Notes: generated by a model not told the origin, from the sequence alone. A stretch of DNA of 64,000 nt from Prochlorococcus sp. AG-363-M21 (GCA_003278305.1 QCFU01000001.1:124001-188000); one strand, 5' to 3'. Counted from the first letter of the stretch, positions 19,806-29,304 are shown. Numbers and translations are program-made.

Positions 19806-21528
19806 GTCATATAAAAACACCTTTGATCCAAATTTAAAGAAGGCACTTTTAGAAACTATATTAAGAGATATTCCTGAAGATTATTCATCTCCTTACATTC
19901 TGGAAATAATTAATGCACTAATAGGCTCTTTATCACGTGGGGATATCTATTTAGATTTAGATGAAAAAGAATCTATACCTCTTGAGATAAAATCCAAAGG
20001 ATGGCCAACAAAACATTCCAAAGCTTTAGAGCAAAGCGGACTATTAAGTACAGAAAACGGGCCTTTAGTAATAACTGACAATTTATTGGCATTCAAAAGA
20101 TGGCATAAAGAAATGGAGGAACTAATTTATTATCTAGATGAAAAATCAAAAAATAATATTAATTCATTAACAGGAAGTTCATTGAAGGACCAACAGAACT
20201 ATCAGCTTCACCTTAATGATGATCAAAAAAAAGCAATTGAAAAAGTCTTATTTCAAAAATTAATTCTTATAAGTGGTGGTCCAGGTACAGGGAAAACAAA
20301 AACAATCGCTCAAATGTTAATCCAGCTTTTTATCAACAAGCCAAATATAAAAGTTGGCCTTGCAGCTCCTACAGGGAAAGCAGCACGACGTCTTAGAGAG
20401 TCATTGCACGCTTCACTTGATAACGTTAATGAAAACATTATGGAAAAATTACTAAAAGTCCAATGTAAAACTCTACACAAATGGTTAAAAGCTAAAGAAG
20501 GAAAATTTCTTGTAAACAAGTCTCACCCCTTGCAGTTAGATCTCCTAGTTGTAGATGAAATGTCAATGGTAGATATCAACTTAATGAAAAGTCTCACAAA
20601 TGCATTACAGAAAAGAACTCAACTTGTTCTAGTTGGCGACCCTGATCAATTACCACCTGTTGGAAGTGGTGCAATATGGAATCATCTACATACAAAAAAG
20701 ATGTTAACTAGATTTAAAGATGAGAGGATAGAACTAAGAAAGGTCTACAGGAATAGAGGACAAATTGCTTTACTTGCAAAGTCACTTCAATCAAAAGGCC
20801 TAGATTCATTTTGGGAAGATCTTAATAGGATACCCAGCGACTCTAATGTTGACTTTCATAAAGAAAGAAAAAGTATAATTCCACCTTTTATTATCAATGA
20901 ATTACATAAACACCAAAAGAAATTACAAACTCTGAGTAAAAACTTAGTAATTAATAAGTACTATATGAATATAAACTCTGAAGTAGAAGAAGAGGAAGCT
21001 TTCAAAGATTTATCAACCAAAATATTTTGTTGTTTAGAAGAGTTAATTGTTTTGTGCCCACGTAAATATGGTTATTGGAGTGTAGACCATATAAACAAAA
21101 CTATGCTAGAAAATCATTTTGAGAATGATATCTCTACTTGGCCTGAAGGTGTACCAGTAATTTGTGGAGCTAATCAGCCTGAAATTGGACTTTCAAATGG
21201 AGATATTGGTCTAACAGTTGGTAATGAAGGATCTCGCTATCTACTTTTCAGAGTCATGTCTGAAGATGAAAAACTTAAATCTCGGCTTATAGAACCATCA
21301 AGAGTAAAGCAATTAAATGCTGCGTTTGCCATAACGATTCACAAAGCACAGGGAAGTGAGAGTGCAAGAGTAATATTAATGTGGCCTAATTCAACCTATG
21401 ACCATCTGTCTCTTAAAAAAGAAGTTCTCCAACTAGATAAAAAGTTTGAAAAAAGTCTATTATACACTGCAATAACAAGGGCCAAGAAGCGATTAGATAT
21501 CATCAAAGAAGATTTGTCTAAAGAATAA
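19798..21528 (+). CDS. recD: Exodeoxyribonuclease V alpha subunit (RecD)
   Basis: A 576-residue superfamily 1B 5'-3' helicase, the fast motor of RecBCD. Walker A GGPGTGKT lies near residue 160, Walker B is LLVVDEMSMVD, motif III is LVGDPDQLPPVGSG and motif VI contains AITIHKAQGSE. The N-terminal 100 residues form the RecB-contact domain. The ATG lies inside the end of recB. Length is close to the enterobacterial protein. A second RecD-like helicase of different architecture is encoded at 57801. Confidence 0.94.
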   Translation: MNKSYKNTFDPNLKKALLETILRDIPEDYSSPYILEIINALIGSLSRGDIYLDLDEKESIPLEIKSKGWPTKHSKALEQSGLLSTENGPLVITDNLLAFKRWHKEMEELIYYLDEKSKNNINSLTGSSLKDQQNYQLHLNDDQKKAIEKVLFQKLILISGGPGTGKTKTIAQMLIQLFINKPNIKVGLAAPTGKAARRLRESLHASLDNVNENIMEKLLKVQCKTLHKWLKAKEGKFLVNKSHPLQLDLLVVDEMSMVDINLMKSLTNALQKRTQLVLVGDPDQLPPVGSGAIWNHLHTKKMLTRFKDERIELRKVYRNRGQIALLAKSLQSKGLDSFWEDLNRIPSDSNVDFHKERKSIIPPFIINELHKHQKKLQTLSKNLVINKYYMNINSEVEEEEAFKDLSTKIFCCLEELIVLCPRKYGYWSVDHINKTMLENHFENDISTWPEGVPVICGANQPEIGLSNGDIGLTVGNEGSRYLLFRVMSEDEKLKSRLIEPSRVKQLNAAFAITIHKAQGSESARVILMWPNSTYDHLSLKKEVLQLDKKFEKSLLYTAITRAKKRLDIIKEDLSKE

Positions 21529-21605
21529 AGAGCATAGATCTGCATAACTAGCCTAATTAAATGATAGGTTAAGCAATATCCCTTAATAAGGCTTGTCAAC
21601 AAAAG

Positions 21606-21619
21606 CGGTTTATAAACCG
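21606..21619. promoter_or_regulatory. 14-bp perfect palindrome upstream of the RNA helicase gene
   Basis: CGGTTTATAAACCG is its own reverse complement. It lies 55 bases before the helicase ATG and just ahead of a larger hairpin. It could be a protein-binding operator near the promoter or, in RNA, a short hairpin. Confidence 0.4.
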
Positions 21620-21628
21620 AATTGGAGG

Positions 21629-21665
21629 TTGTCTGCCTGAATTTAAGGACCTTATAGGCAGACAA
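21629..21665 (+). promoter_or_regulatory. 5' leader hairpin of the DEAD-box RNA helicase gene
   Basis: TTGTCTGCCT at 21629-21638 pairs perfectly with AGGCAGACAA at 21656-21665. The stem is 10 bp with five G-C pairs and a 17-base loop. Its 3' arm ends eight bases before the ATG, so in the mRNA the hairpin would cover the ribosome-binding region. A GGAGG sequence at 21624-21628 lies just before the stem, too far from the start to act unless folding brings it close. No T-run follows, so it is not an ordinary terminator. Confidence 0.6.
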
Positions 21666-21673
21666 TTAAACAA

Positions 21674-23482
21674 ATGACAGCTGTTAATTCAAGGTGTTCT
21701 CAAAACACAGAGGATCAAACAACCGACTCCGCACAAGAGGAAGATTCATCTTCTCAAAAGGCTAAAAGCCACGAACAAAATCCTGCAGGGTATATCTCAA
21801 ATATAGATTTAGAAAATGGTTTTAGAGGTTTTGGCTTTAGCAGTGAATTAATAAAAACTATAGAGAGCAAAGGCTATAAATCACCTACACCGATTCAGGC
21901 AGCTGCTTTTCCAGAACTTATGCTGGGGAGAGATCTACTTGGACAAGCTCAAACAGGTACTGGTAAAACAGCAGCTTTCGCACTTCCTATTCTTGAAAGG
22001 CTAGAAGATAAAAATGGTCCACCACAAGTTCTTGTACTTACACCCACAAGAGAACTTGCGATGCAAGTTGCTGATTCATTTAGTTCTTACTCAGAGGGAC
22101 ATCCTAATATCAAAATTTTAGCTGTGTATGGAGGGGCAGACTTTAGATATCAAATCAATGCACTTAGACGAGGTGTTCATGTTGTAGTGGGCACACCAGG
22201 AAGAGTAATGGATCATATGAGACAAGGAACATTAATACAAAGCCAACTCAAATGCCTTGTATTAGATGAAGCGGATGAAATGTTAAGAATGGGTTTTATC
22301 GATGATATCGAGTGGATTCTTGAACATTTGCCTAAAGAACGTCAAATGGTATTTTTTTCTGCAACTATGCCGTCAGAAATAAGACGTTTGTCAAAAAGGT
22401 ATCTAGAAGAGCCAGCTGAAATAACAATAAAGGCCCAGAAAAAAGACCCCAAATTAATAAGGCAGAGATATATCACAGTACAAAATAGTTATAAAATTGA
22501 AGCATTGAAAAGAGTTCTGGAAACAAGTTCAAATGAAGCAGTAATTATCTTTGCAAGAACTAAGGCTATAACCCAAAGAGTTGCTGAGGTACTCGAATCT
22601 GTTGATCATAATGTTGCGGTTCTCAATGGAGATGTTCCCCAAGCACTTAGAGAACGAACTATTGAAAGGCTACGTAATGGTGGCATTGATATTCTTGTCG
22701 CCACTGATGTTGCCGCAAGAGGACTTGATGTTGAAAGAATAGAACTAGTGATTAACTACGATATGCCTTTCGACACTGAGGCATATGTTCATAGGATAGG
22801 TCGCACTGGTAGAGCAGGTAGAAATGGAGAAGCAATTTTATTTGTAAGCCCTAGAGAACGCTCTTTTTTACATAATATGGAAAAAGCTGCGGGTCAAAAG
22901 ATTGAAAAAATGGACATTCCGAATAATGACTTCATCAATCAGTATCGATTAAAAAAGATAAGAAATGAACTTTCCCAAAAACAAGAGATGGACGCTCATG
23001 ATGAAAAAGAGATTTTGATTCTTGAAAAATTAATCAATGAAATGGAAGAAGAACTCAAGATGGATCCAAAAACAATTGCTCTTAATGCACTTAAACTAGC
23101 TATTGGTAAATCGAATTTATTAATTAATGATGATGAAAGTTGGTTGACTCAGCCCGACTCTTATAGACGAAGGAATGAAAGGTATGATGATAGAAATAGA
23201 GGCAAACGCAGAAGCAATTATGATGTGGGAGCAGTTGAAAAAGACAAGCTTAGATATCGACTAGAAGTTGGGTTTAGAGATCATGTAAAACCAGGCAATA
23301 TCGTTGGTGCCATAGCAAACGAGTCGGGTCTAAAAGGTAAGTTGATAGGTCGTATACAAATAAAGGAGCATTACAGTCTGGTAGACCTTCCAAAAGGGAT
23401 GCCATCAAACATCTTTCAAAACCTTAAAAAAGTCAAGGTAATGAACAAAGAACTCAATATCAGTATTTATACTGAAAAGTAA
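21674..23482 (+). CDS. deaD: DEAD-box ATP-dependent RNA helicase (CsdA/DeaD type)
   Basis: This 602-residue protein remodels RNA in cold adaptation and ribosome assembly. The first 55 residues are polar and low-complexity. The helicase core shows the Q motif (GYKSPTPIQAAAF), motif I AQTGTGKT, PTRELA, the DEAD box in VLDEADEML, SAT, and the C-terminal ARGLDVERI and HRIGRTGRAGR. The C-terminus after an Arg-rich linker (residues about 490-515) is a DbpA-type RNA-binding domain containing VGAIANESGL and IGRIQIKEHYSLVDLP. It is the cyanobacterial counterpart of cold-induced crhR/csdA. The structured leader at 21606-21665 suggests control of translation or stability. Confidence 0.95.
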   Translation: MTAVNSRCSQNTEDQTTDSAQEEDSSSQKAKSHEQNPAGYISNIDLENGFRGFGFSSELIKTIESKGYKSPTPIQAAAFPELMLGRDLLGQAQTGTGKTAAFALPILERLEDKNGPPQVLVLTPTRELAMQVADSFSSYSEGHPNIKILAVYGGADFRYQINALRRGVHVVVGTPGRVMDHMRQGTLIQSQLKCLVLDEADEMLRMGFIDDIEWILEHLPKERQMVFFSATMPSEIRRLSKRYLEEPAEITIKAQKKDPKLIRQRYITVQNSYKIEALKRVLETSSNEAVIIFARTKAITQRVAEVLESVDHNVAVLNGDVPQALRERTIERLRNGGIDILVATDVAARGLDVERIELVINYDMPFDTEAYVHRIGRTGRAGRNGEAILFVSPRERSFLHNMEKAAGQKIEKMDIPNNDFINQYRLKKIRNELSQKQEMDAHDEKEILILEKLINEMEEELKMDPKTIALNALKLAIGKSNLLINDDESWLTQPDSYRRRNERYDDRNRGKRRSNYDVGAVEKDKLRYRLEVGFRDHVKPGNIVGAIANESGLKGKLIGRIQIKEHYSLVDLPKGMPSNIFQNLKKVKVMNKELNISIYTEK

Positions 23483-23496
23483 ATACTTAGATATTT

Positions 23497-23769
23497 ATGT
23501 CTAAACTAAAATTAGCAATAATTTTAATATCAATGACCTTACCTTTTATCTTTCTAGAAAAAGCAGGTGCCAATGAAATGAATAAACTAATTACAAAAAT
23601 GTGTCTTAAAGGTTTTTATCTCGAAATGAGTTTTGCTAAAAAGAATCCCCAAAAATATATAGGTGAGTATGCCTGCAATTGCTTTATTGAGAAGATATCT
23701 CAAGGTAATAGAATCTCGACCGCACAATCATTATGTAAAGAAGAAGTATCTAAAAAATTTAATTTATAA
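23497..23769 (+). CDS. Small secreted four-cysteine protein
   Basis: A 90-residue protein with a signal peptide ending at EKAGA (residue 25) and a mature part of 65 residues holding four cysteines: C36, C60, C62 and C80. The C-x-C pair flanked by two single cysteines suggests two disulfide bonds in the periplasm or thylakoid lumen. No heme motif (CxxCH) or known domain is seen. It starts 14 bases after the RNA helicase stop and ends 12 bases before the ABC transporter gene, all on one strand. Function unknown. Confidence 0.7.
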   Translation: MSKLKLAIILISMTLPFIFLEKAGANEMNKLITKMCLKGFYLEMSFAKKNPQKYIGEYACNCFIEKISQGNRISTAQSLCKEEVSKKFNL

Positions 23770-23781
23770 CTTCTAGAAATA

Positions 23782-25551
23782 ATGCATAAAGATCCAGCAC
23801 TTAAGAGGTTATTAGAAAGTCAATCTAGCCAAAAGTCACTAATTATCTTAGCCTCATGTTGCTCAGTTATTAATAAGTTATTTGATCTTGCACCACCAGT
23901 GCTTATAGGTTTATCTGTTGATGTTGTAGTAAGACAAGAGAACTCCTGGGTATCTAATCTTGGCATCAAATCTGTATATAATCAAATTATATTTCTCGCT
24001 ATAGCCTCCTTGATAATATGGAGTGCAGAGTCATTATTTGAATATCTTTATGGAATATTATGGAGAAACCTAGCTCAAAGTACTCAACATAACTTAAGAA
24101 TCAAAGCATATAGTCACCTACAAAACTTAGAGCTCTCATTTTTCGAAAATGACAGTTCTGGAAGACTTCTTTCAATACTCAATGAAGATATTAATCAATT
24201 AGAAAGATTTCTAGACCATGGGGCCAATCAAATTCTTCAGTTATTTGTAACTATACTTTTGGTTGGTTTAGCAATGCTATTTCTTGCACCAGGAATTGCC
24301 ATTTTTGCTTTTATACCGATACCAATTATATTTTTTGGCTCAATAAATTTTCAAAAAAAGCTTGCTCCAAGGTATAGAGAAGTAAGAGAAAGAGCAGGTG
24401 ACTTGGCATCACGTTTAGGTAATAACATCAGCGGAATGCTTACAATTAAAAGCTTTACATCTGAGGATTGGGAACTGGAAAGGGTAACTTATGAAAGTAA
24501 TTTATATAGAAAAAGTAACAAAAAGGCTATTAAGCTTTCAGCTGCCTTTATTCCATTAATAAGGTTTGCAATATTATTTGCTTTCCTTGCAATACTAATT
24601 GTGGGTGGCTTTAAAAGCCTGGCTGGTGATATCGAGGTTGGAACATATAGTTTTCTAGTTTTCATTACTCAGCGATTACTTTGGCCATTAACTACTCTTG
24701 GAAATGTTCTAGATGAATATCAACGTTCTATGGCATCAACTAACAGAGTTTTAGACTTAATAGATAGACCTATAAAAATATTAGATGGTACACAAAGATT
24801 GTTCGCAAATAATATTAAAGGTAAGATAAATTTTAAAAATGTTTATTTTAATTATCCTGAGCGTCCTAAATTACTAAAGAACTTTAATTTAGAGATCTCT
24901 CCAGGTGATACAATAGGAATAGTTGGGCCAACGGGTTCTGGAAAAAGTACATTAGTAAAGCTATTATTAAGACTTTACCCAATAAAGCAGGGCACTATAG
25001 AACTTGATGGAAATCCAATTGAAAAATTTAATTTAACTGATCTCCGCAAAGCCATTGCCTTAGTAAGTCAAGAGGTTTATTTATTTCATGGCTCAATTAT
25101 AGATAATATTTCCTATGGAAATAATAACGCGAATTTAAATCAAATAAAGAAAGCAGCTGAGTTATCAGAATCTATAGAGTTTATAGAAAGTTTACCAGAA
25201 GGATTTAATACAATCGTAGGGGAAAGGGGACAGAAATTATCAGGTGGACAATGTCAAAGAATTGCTTTAGCTAGAGCAATATTAAAAGACGCTCCAATAC
25301 TAATTTTAGATGAGGCAACAGCATCCGTTGACAACGAAACAGAGGCTGCTATTCAAAGATCTTTATCTAAAGTGACTTCTAACAGGACAACTATTGTCAT
25401 AGCACATCGTCTCAGTACTGTTAAAAATGCAAATAAAATAGTTGTTTTAGACAAAGGCTTAATTGTAGAAACAGGGGATCATGAATCGCTTATAAACAAG
25501 AAAGGTATTTACTATGATTTGTGGAAAGTCCAAGCGGGATTTGTGAATTAA
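23782..25551 (+). CDS. ABC transporter, fused permease and ATPase (MsbA/lipid-exporter type)
   Basis: A 589-residue half-transporter that should work as a homodimer. Six membrane helices occupy about residues 20-310, with the intracellular loop containing SSGRLLSILNED typical of type I exporters. The nucleotide-binding domain has Walker A GPTGSGKS, Q-loop LVSQEVYLF, signature LSGGQCQRIALARA, Walker B ILILDEATASVD and the H-loop IAHRLSTV, all intact. Relatives export lipid A, lipids or drugs; the substrate cannot be told from sequence. It is preceded by a small secreted protein on the same strand. Confidence 0.93.
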   Translation: MHKDPALKRLLESQSSQKSLIILASCCSVINKLFDLAPPVLIGLSVDVVVRQENSWVSNLGIKSVYNQIIFLAIASLIIWSAESLFEYLYGILWRNLAQSTQHNLRIKAYSHLQNLELSFFENDSSGRLLSILNEDINQLERFLDHGANQILQLFVTILLVGLAMLFLAPGIAIFAFIPIPIIFFGSINFQKKLAPRYREVRERAGDLASRLGNNISGMLTIKSFTSEDWELERVTYESNLYRKSNKKAIKLSAAFIPLIRFAILFAFLAILIVGGFKSLAGDIEVGTYSFLVFITQRLLWPLTTLGNVLDEYQRSMASTNRVLDLIDRPIKILDGTQRLFANNIKGKINFKNVYFNYPERPKLLKNFNLEISPGDTIGIVGPTGSGKSTLVKLLLRLYPIKQGTIELDGNPIEKFNLTDLRKAIALVSQEVYLFHGSIIDNISYGNNNANLNQIKKAAELSESIEFIESLPEGFNTIVGERGQKLSGGQCQRIALARAILKDAPILILDEATASVDNETEAAIQRSLSKVTSNRTTIVIAHRLSTVKNANKIVVLDKGLIVETGDHESLINKKGIYYDLWKVQAGFVN

Positions 25552-25584
25552 ATTAAAAATCTCATAATTGCTTTGATTATTGAG
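25552..25584 (-). terminator. Possible terminator of the PsbP-like gene
   Basis: On the reverse strand CTCAATAAT (one bulged base) pairs with ATTATGAG across a seven-base loop and is followed by ATTTTTAATTT. It lies 25 bases after the stop of the PsbP-like gene, in the gap where it converges with the ABC transporter gene. The stem is weak and the T-run is interrupted. Confidence 0.35.
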
Positions 25585-25608
25585 AAGATCAACTAAGCAT
25601 CATTAATC

Positions 25609-26169
25609 CTAAGAGTAAAAGAATGTCAAAGAGTTAATCACGCGAGAGAATAAACTATTAACTTTTGGCCATCGGGCCTCATTAGTACTGGCTGCCAATG
25701 TAAACAACGAGCCATCATCTACAACAACAGTAGCAATCTCATGTCTATCTCTATCATCCAAACGAACCAAATACTCGATGTCATAGAAGACATGTCCACT
25801 TTTTTCCCTCTGTGTAGCTTCTAGTAGTTGCGCTTGCCTGCCACCGCCAGAAGGTGCAAAAACTTCTGAAACAAGAGCTTCGCCCACTTCTAGTGGGGTT
25901 CCAAGGCTCTGCAGATCAGGCACTGTGCCTAAGTCAGAAATAACAAGACTTAATGTTTCATCGCTGTTGATTAAATCGTGAAAAACAACTTCAGGGCCTC
26001 CTGATACTGAAACACGAGTCCAACCTGTTGGGTAAAAGAAACCGTATCGACCATCTGAACTTTGAAAAGCTTCGAGTCCTGACGTACCAGCTGAACCACA
26101 GGCAGTCAACCCGACAAGCAAAAGGATTACTCCTAAAAGTTGAAGAAATTTGTTGGCAAGTTCTTTCAT
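25609..26169 (-). CDS. PsbP-domain lipoprotein (CyanoP-like)
   Basis: A 186-residue protein with a lipoprotein signal peptide and lipobox LTAC at residues 21-24, so it is probably anchored to the thylakoid membrane on the lumenal side. The mature part has the PsbP fold signatures GRYGFFYPTGWTRV near the N-terminus, ISDLGTVPDLQSLGTP in the middle and a C-terminal WPKVNSLFSRVINSLTF. Cyanobacterial PsbP homologues (CyanoP) take part in photosystem II assembly and do not have the oxygen-evolution role of the plant protein. It is divergent from recR. Confidence 0.92.
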   Translation of the reverse strand: MKELANKFLQLLGVILLLVGLTACGSAGTSGLEAFQSSDGRYGFFYPTGWTRVSVSGGPEVVFHDLINSDETLSLVISDLGTVPDLQSLGTPLEVGEALVSEVFAPSGGGRQAQLLEATQREKSGHVFYDIEYLVRLDDRDRHEIATVVVDDGSLFTLAASTNEARWPKVNSLFSRVINSLTFFYS

Positions 26170-26286
26170 TGAAATTTCTCTGATTTAAGTATTCTGCCGA
26201 AGGTATTGGCGATATAGTAGAAGACTAACTAAATTGAACATGAATGCAGAATCACTGCTTAAATTCTAACCATCTGCGAAAGAACA

Positions 26287-26886
26287 CTGAGCGGCTTCAC
26301 TAGACCTCTTTCCAATCTCATAGACCAATTCGAACAATTACCTGGGATTGGTCCAAAAACTGCACAGCGACTTGCTTTGCACCTTCTGAGACAACCTGAA
26401 GAAAAAATCAGAACCTTTTCAAATGCATTGTTAAATGCCAGGAACCAAGTTGGTCAATGCAAAAAATGTTTTCACCTTACTGCAAAAGAAGAATGTGAAA
26501 TTTGTTCAAACCATTCCAGATCCAATGGTTTGCTCTGTGTAGTCGCAGACTCAAAAGATTTATTAGCATTAGAAAGAACAAGAGAATACAAAGGGGTTTA
26601 CCATGTTCTTGGTGGCCTAATATCTCCAATGGATGGCATTGGGCCAGAGTTACTTAACATTTCGAGCTTAATAAAGCGAGTTACTGATGAAGAAATCAAT
26701 GAAGTTATCCTAGCGCTTACCCCAAGTGTTGAAGGTGATACTACAAGTCTTTATTTAGGTAAACTCTTAAAAGTTTTTGTGAAAGTGACACGCATAGCCT
26801 ATGGGCTGCCTGTAGGAAGTGAACTTGAGTATGCCGATGAGGTCACCCTAACTCGTGCTCTTGAAGGAAGAAGGATTCTTGAATAA
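26287..26886 (+). CDS. recR: Recombination protein RecR, with a non-canonical start
   Basis: RecR helps load RecA at gaps with RecO (RecFOR pathway). The conserved helix-hairpin-helix [13 protein letters not shown], the zinc finger with CKKC and CEIC, and the Toprim domain ([13 protein letters not shown]) are intact. The open frame reaches back only to a stop at 26260-26262 and contains no ATG or GTG; its first TTG, at 26377, lies after the helix-hairpin-helix and would delete it. The family N-terminus ([19 protein letters not shown]) is present in frame, so initiation at CTG 26287 (199 residues, the normal length) or another rare codon such as ATT 26263 is inferred. The stop shares one base with the lipA ATG. 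Confidence 0.85.
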   Translation: MSGFTRPLSNLIDQFEQLPGIGPKTAQRLALHLLRQPEEKIRTFSNALLNARNQVGQCKKCFHLTAKEECEICSNHSRSNGLLCVVADSKDLLALERTREYKGVYHVLGGLISPMDGIGPELLNISSLIKRVTDEEINEVILALTPSVEGDTTSLYLGKLLKVFVKVTRIAYGLPVGSELEYADEVTLTRALEGRRILE

Positions 26887-27824
26887 TGAAAAACCTAAAA
26901 GATATGTCTAAAACACGTAGACAAACTAAGTTCAGCCAAATAAAGCCCTCTGAACGTCTTCCTAAATGGATCAAACCATCAATAGGCAAAGCATCTCAAT
27001 TAGAAAAAGTTCAAACACTAGTAAAAGAACAAAGGTTGCATACAATATGTGAGGAGGGCAGATGCCCTAATCGTGGTGAATGTTATGCATCCGGCACAGC
27101 AACGTTTCTTCTAGGAGGATCTATTTGTACAAGAAGCTGTTCTTTTTGCCAAGTAAACAAAGGTGTCCCTAATGAACTTAGAGATCCAGATGAAGCCTTG
27201 AGAGTAGCTAATGCAGTCAAGATTCTAAATTTGAATTATGTAGTTCTAACATCTGTAGCAAGAGATGATCTGAACGATCATGGAGCCAGTCTTTTTACAG
27301 ACACCATTCATGCCATTAGAAAATTAATCCCTCATATTGATATTGAAGTGTTAACACCTGATTTTTGGGGTGGTGCCAAAAGCCAAGAAGGAAATACAAA
27401 TTTACAAATAAAACGATTAAAGACTGTCCTATCATCAAAGCCAGTTTGTTTCAACCATAACTTGGAAACAGTTGAACGATTACAGAAAGACGTTAGAAGA
27501 GGTGCGACATATTCTCATTCATTAAGCTTGCTGAAATTGGCAAAGGAGTTTTCTCCAGACATTCCAACAAAATCAGGGATAATGCTTGGACTTGGTGAGA
27601 ATTATTCTGAAATTCTCCAAACACTAAAAGATTTAAGAGAAATTAATTGCCAACAAATAACAATGGGTCAATACTTACGTCCTTCTCTTGCACATATGCC
27701 TGTACAAAAGTATTGGCATCCAAACGAATTTAAAGAATTAGCTAAAGTAGCCAAAGATTTAGGCTTTAAAAAGATAAGTAGTGGTCCTTTAATTCGCAGT
27801 AGTTACCATGCAGCCAGCAACTAA
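26886..27824 (+). CDS. lipA: Lipoyl synthase
   Basis: A 312-residue radical SAM enzyme that inserts two sulfurs into protein-bound octanoate to form lipoate, the cofactor of pyruvate dehydrogenase and glycine cleavage. It carries both iron-sulfur clusters: the auxiliary motif C55-x4-C60-x5-C66 ([12 protein letters not shown]) and the radical SAM motif C81-x3-C85-x2-C88 (CTRSCSFC). The C-terminal IRSSYHA is also conserved. The ATG overlaps the recR stop by one base; an alternative ATG six codons later is possible. Length is typical. The gene converges with the leftward unit with a 14-base gap. Confidence 0.96.
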   Translation: MKNLKDMSKTRRQTKFSQIKPSERLPKWIKPSIGKASQLEKVQTLVKEQRLHTICEEGRCPNRGECYASGTATFLLGGSICTRSCSFCQVNKGVPNELRDPDEALRVANAVKILNLNYVVLTSVARDDLNDHGASLFTDTIHAIRKLIPHIDIEVLTPDFWGGAKSQEGNTNLQIKRLKTVLSSKPVCFNHNLETVERLQKDVRRGATYSHSLSLLKLAKEFSPDIPTKSGIMLGLGENYSEILQTLKDLREINCQQITMGQYLRPSLAHMPVQKYWHPNEFKELAKVAKDLGFKKISSGPLIRSSYHAASN

Positions 27825-27838
27825 CATCTATAGACTTA

Positions 27839-28348
27839 TCATTCAGTAGAGCTATGCCAAAGAGCGATACTTTTTTTATAGAGCTCATTACAATCCGCTA
27901 ACATTAAATTTCCAGCACCACCCCAAACAAGACGCAAAGGCAAGTCTACGAGAGAGCTTCCAACTTGCTTAATTGATATAAATCCTCTTTTTTTAAAATA
28001 ACGAATTAAAACTCTATGTTGATAATCATCGTCGTATATAGCTAATAGTCTCGCTTTTTTACAAGGGGTACTTTCAAGAGCCCATGCCATAGTAGAAGCC
28101 CATATCAAATGCCCTATGCATGCAGGCGCAGCTTCCCTAACTTGCATGGTATCTAACTGTAGACCTTTTTCACTGTTATAAGCCCAGGCCTTCATCTCGC
28201 CTAAAATTTTTATTTTGTACTCTTCTGACTGAGTCGCAACAACTAACCTTAAGGTCCATAAACCCAAAGGTTTTCTTACCTGCAGTCTTAACAGAAGGCC
28301 TTGCTTTGAAGCTTGTTCTTCTAGCTCTAATAAACTTAATCTTTTCAT
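27839..28348 (-). CDS. Conserved cyanobacterial protein of unknown function (possible GNAT-like fold)
   Basis: A 169-residue soluble protein. The C-terminal half (AIYDDDYQHRVLIRYFKKRGFIS, given here in two parts: AIYDDDYQHRVLIRYF and KKRGFIS) has the look of the last helix and strand of acyl-CoA N-acetyltransferases, and the WGGAGNLM segment is distinctive. The usual acetyl-CoA loop (R/QxxGxG/A) is not clear, so this is only a fold suggestion. It is the last gene of the leftward lysA-cdaA-uppS-bioB-trhO unit and overlaps trhO by four bases. No function can be given. Confidence 0.72.
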   Translation of the reverse strand: MKRLSLLELEEQASKQGLLLRLQVRKPLGLWTLRLVVATQSEEYKIKILGEMKAWAYNSEKGLQLDTMQVREAAPACIGHLIWASTMAWALESTPCKKARLLAIYDDDYQHRVLIRYFKKRGFISIKQVGSSLVDLPLRLVWGGAGNLMLADCNELYKKSIALWHSSTE

Positions 28349-29304
28349 GCGCTAGGCCATAAATTGTTTCCAGGTAGACGCTTAGCCAAATTGTTGATGT
28401 GTTTCTGTCGTTCAGTGAAGCGAGCTCGATCAGCGTCTGTAAAGCGATCGATACAGTGATGGCACTGAATACCAGAAATGTATTGCGTTCTCTCCCTATC
28501 TTCAATAGACAATGGCATGCCACATGCAAAGCAAAGCTTATGTTCCCCTGGCATGAGTTGATGATTTAATGCAACTCTCTGATCAAAGACAAAACATTCT
28601 CCATCCCATCGGCTTTCTTTTTCAGGAATCTCCTCTAAATAACGCAATATTCCACCATGTAGGTGATGAACTTCTAAGTATCCAACTTTCCTCAAATATG
28701 AAGTAGCTTTCTCACAACGTATACCACCAGTACAGAACATAGCAATTTTTTTAGAAGAGTTCTTTTTTACTAAAGGATCTAGATTCTCCTCAACCCACTT
28801 TGGGAAATCACGAAAGATATCTGTATGTGGATTTATAGCTCCTTGAAAAGTACCTACAGCAACTTCATAGTTGTTACGAGTATCAATTACCAATACATCA
28901 GGATCATCTAAAATAGAATTCCAATCTTTAGGCTCTACATAAGTTCCTGATAAAACCGAAGGATCTATACCAGGAACACCCATGGTAACTATTTCAGCTT
29001 TTATTTTTGATTTAAATTTCCTAAAAGCTTGTTTAGAAGTCCAGCTATATTTAATTTCAAGAATATTAGAATCAATAAGTTCATTGAGTTTTTTTAAAAG
29101 GATAGAAACTCCCTCTGGTTTTCCACAAATTGTTCCATTAACTCCCTCTACTGACAATAAGATACTACCTCTAACATCATGTTGCTTGGCTAAAGAATTT
29201 AGTTTATCTGGGAAGGAGGCCAAAAGATTTTGGTTTACCGCTGAAAATCCATAAAAAGCAGCAACCTGAAGATTTTTATTGTCTACTCGTTGTGAGTCAT
29301 TCAT
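28345..29304 (-). CDS. trhO: tRNA uridine(34) hydroxylase (rhodanese family)
   Basis: A 319-residue member of the YceA/TrhO family, which makes 5-hydroxyuridine at position 34 of some tRNAs. An N-terminal acylphosphatase-like domain (residues about 1-110) is followed by a rhodanese domain with [12 protein letters not shown] and the active-site loop [11 protein letters not shown] carrying the catalytic cysteine. The C-terminus adds a zinc-ribbon-like segment with CFACG and CHHC. It overlaps bioB by eight bases upstream and the unknown gene by four downstream. The annotation is by family; the tRNA activity itself is known from Escherichia coli and Bacillus. Confidence 0.93.
   Translation of the reverse strand: MNDSQRVDNKNLQVAAFYGFSAVNQNLLASFPDKLNSLAKQHDVRGSILLSVEGVNGTICGKPEGVSILLKKLNELIDSNILEIKYSWTSKQAFRKFKSKIKAEIVTMGVPGIDPSVLSGTYVEPKDWNSILDDPDVLVIDTRNNYEVAVGTFQGAINPHTDIFRDFPKWVEENLDPLVKKNSSKKIAMFCTGGIRCEKATSYLRKVGYLEVHHLHGGILRYLEEIPEKESRWDGECFVFDQRVALNHQLMPGEHKLCFACGMPLSIEDRERTQYISGIQCHHCIDRFTDADRARFTERQKHINNLAKRLPGNNLWPSA

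Noticed and set aside
26377-26886. Short version of recR starting at TTG 26377
   Set aside because: It would delete the conserved helix-hairpin-helix, which is present in frame upstream.
28176-28529. 117-codon reverse-strand frame overlapping trhO and the unknown gene
   Set aside because: Out of frame with both supported genes, no homologous motif.
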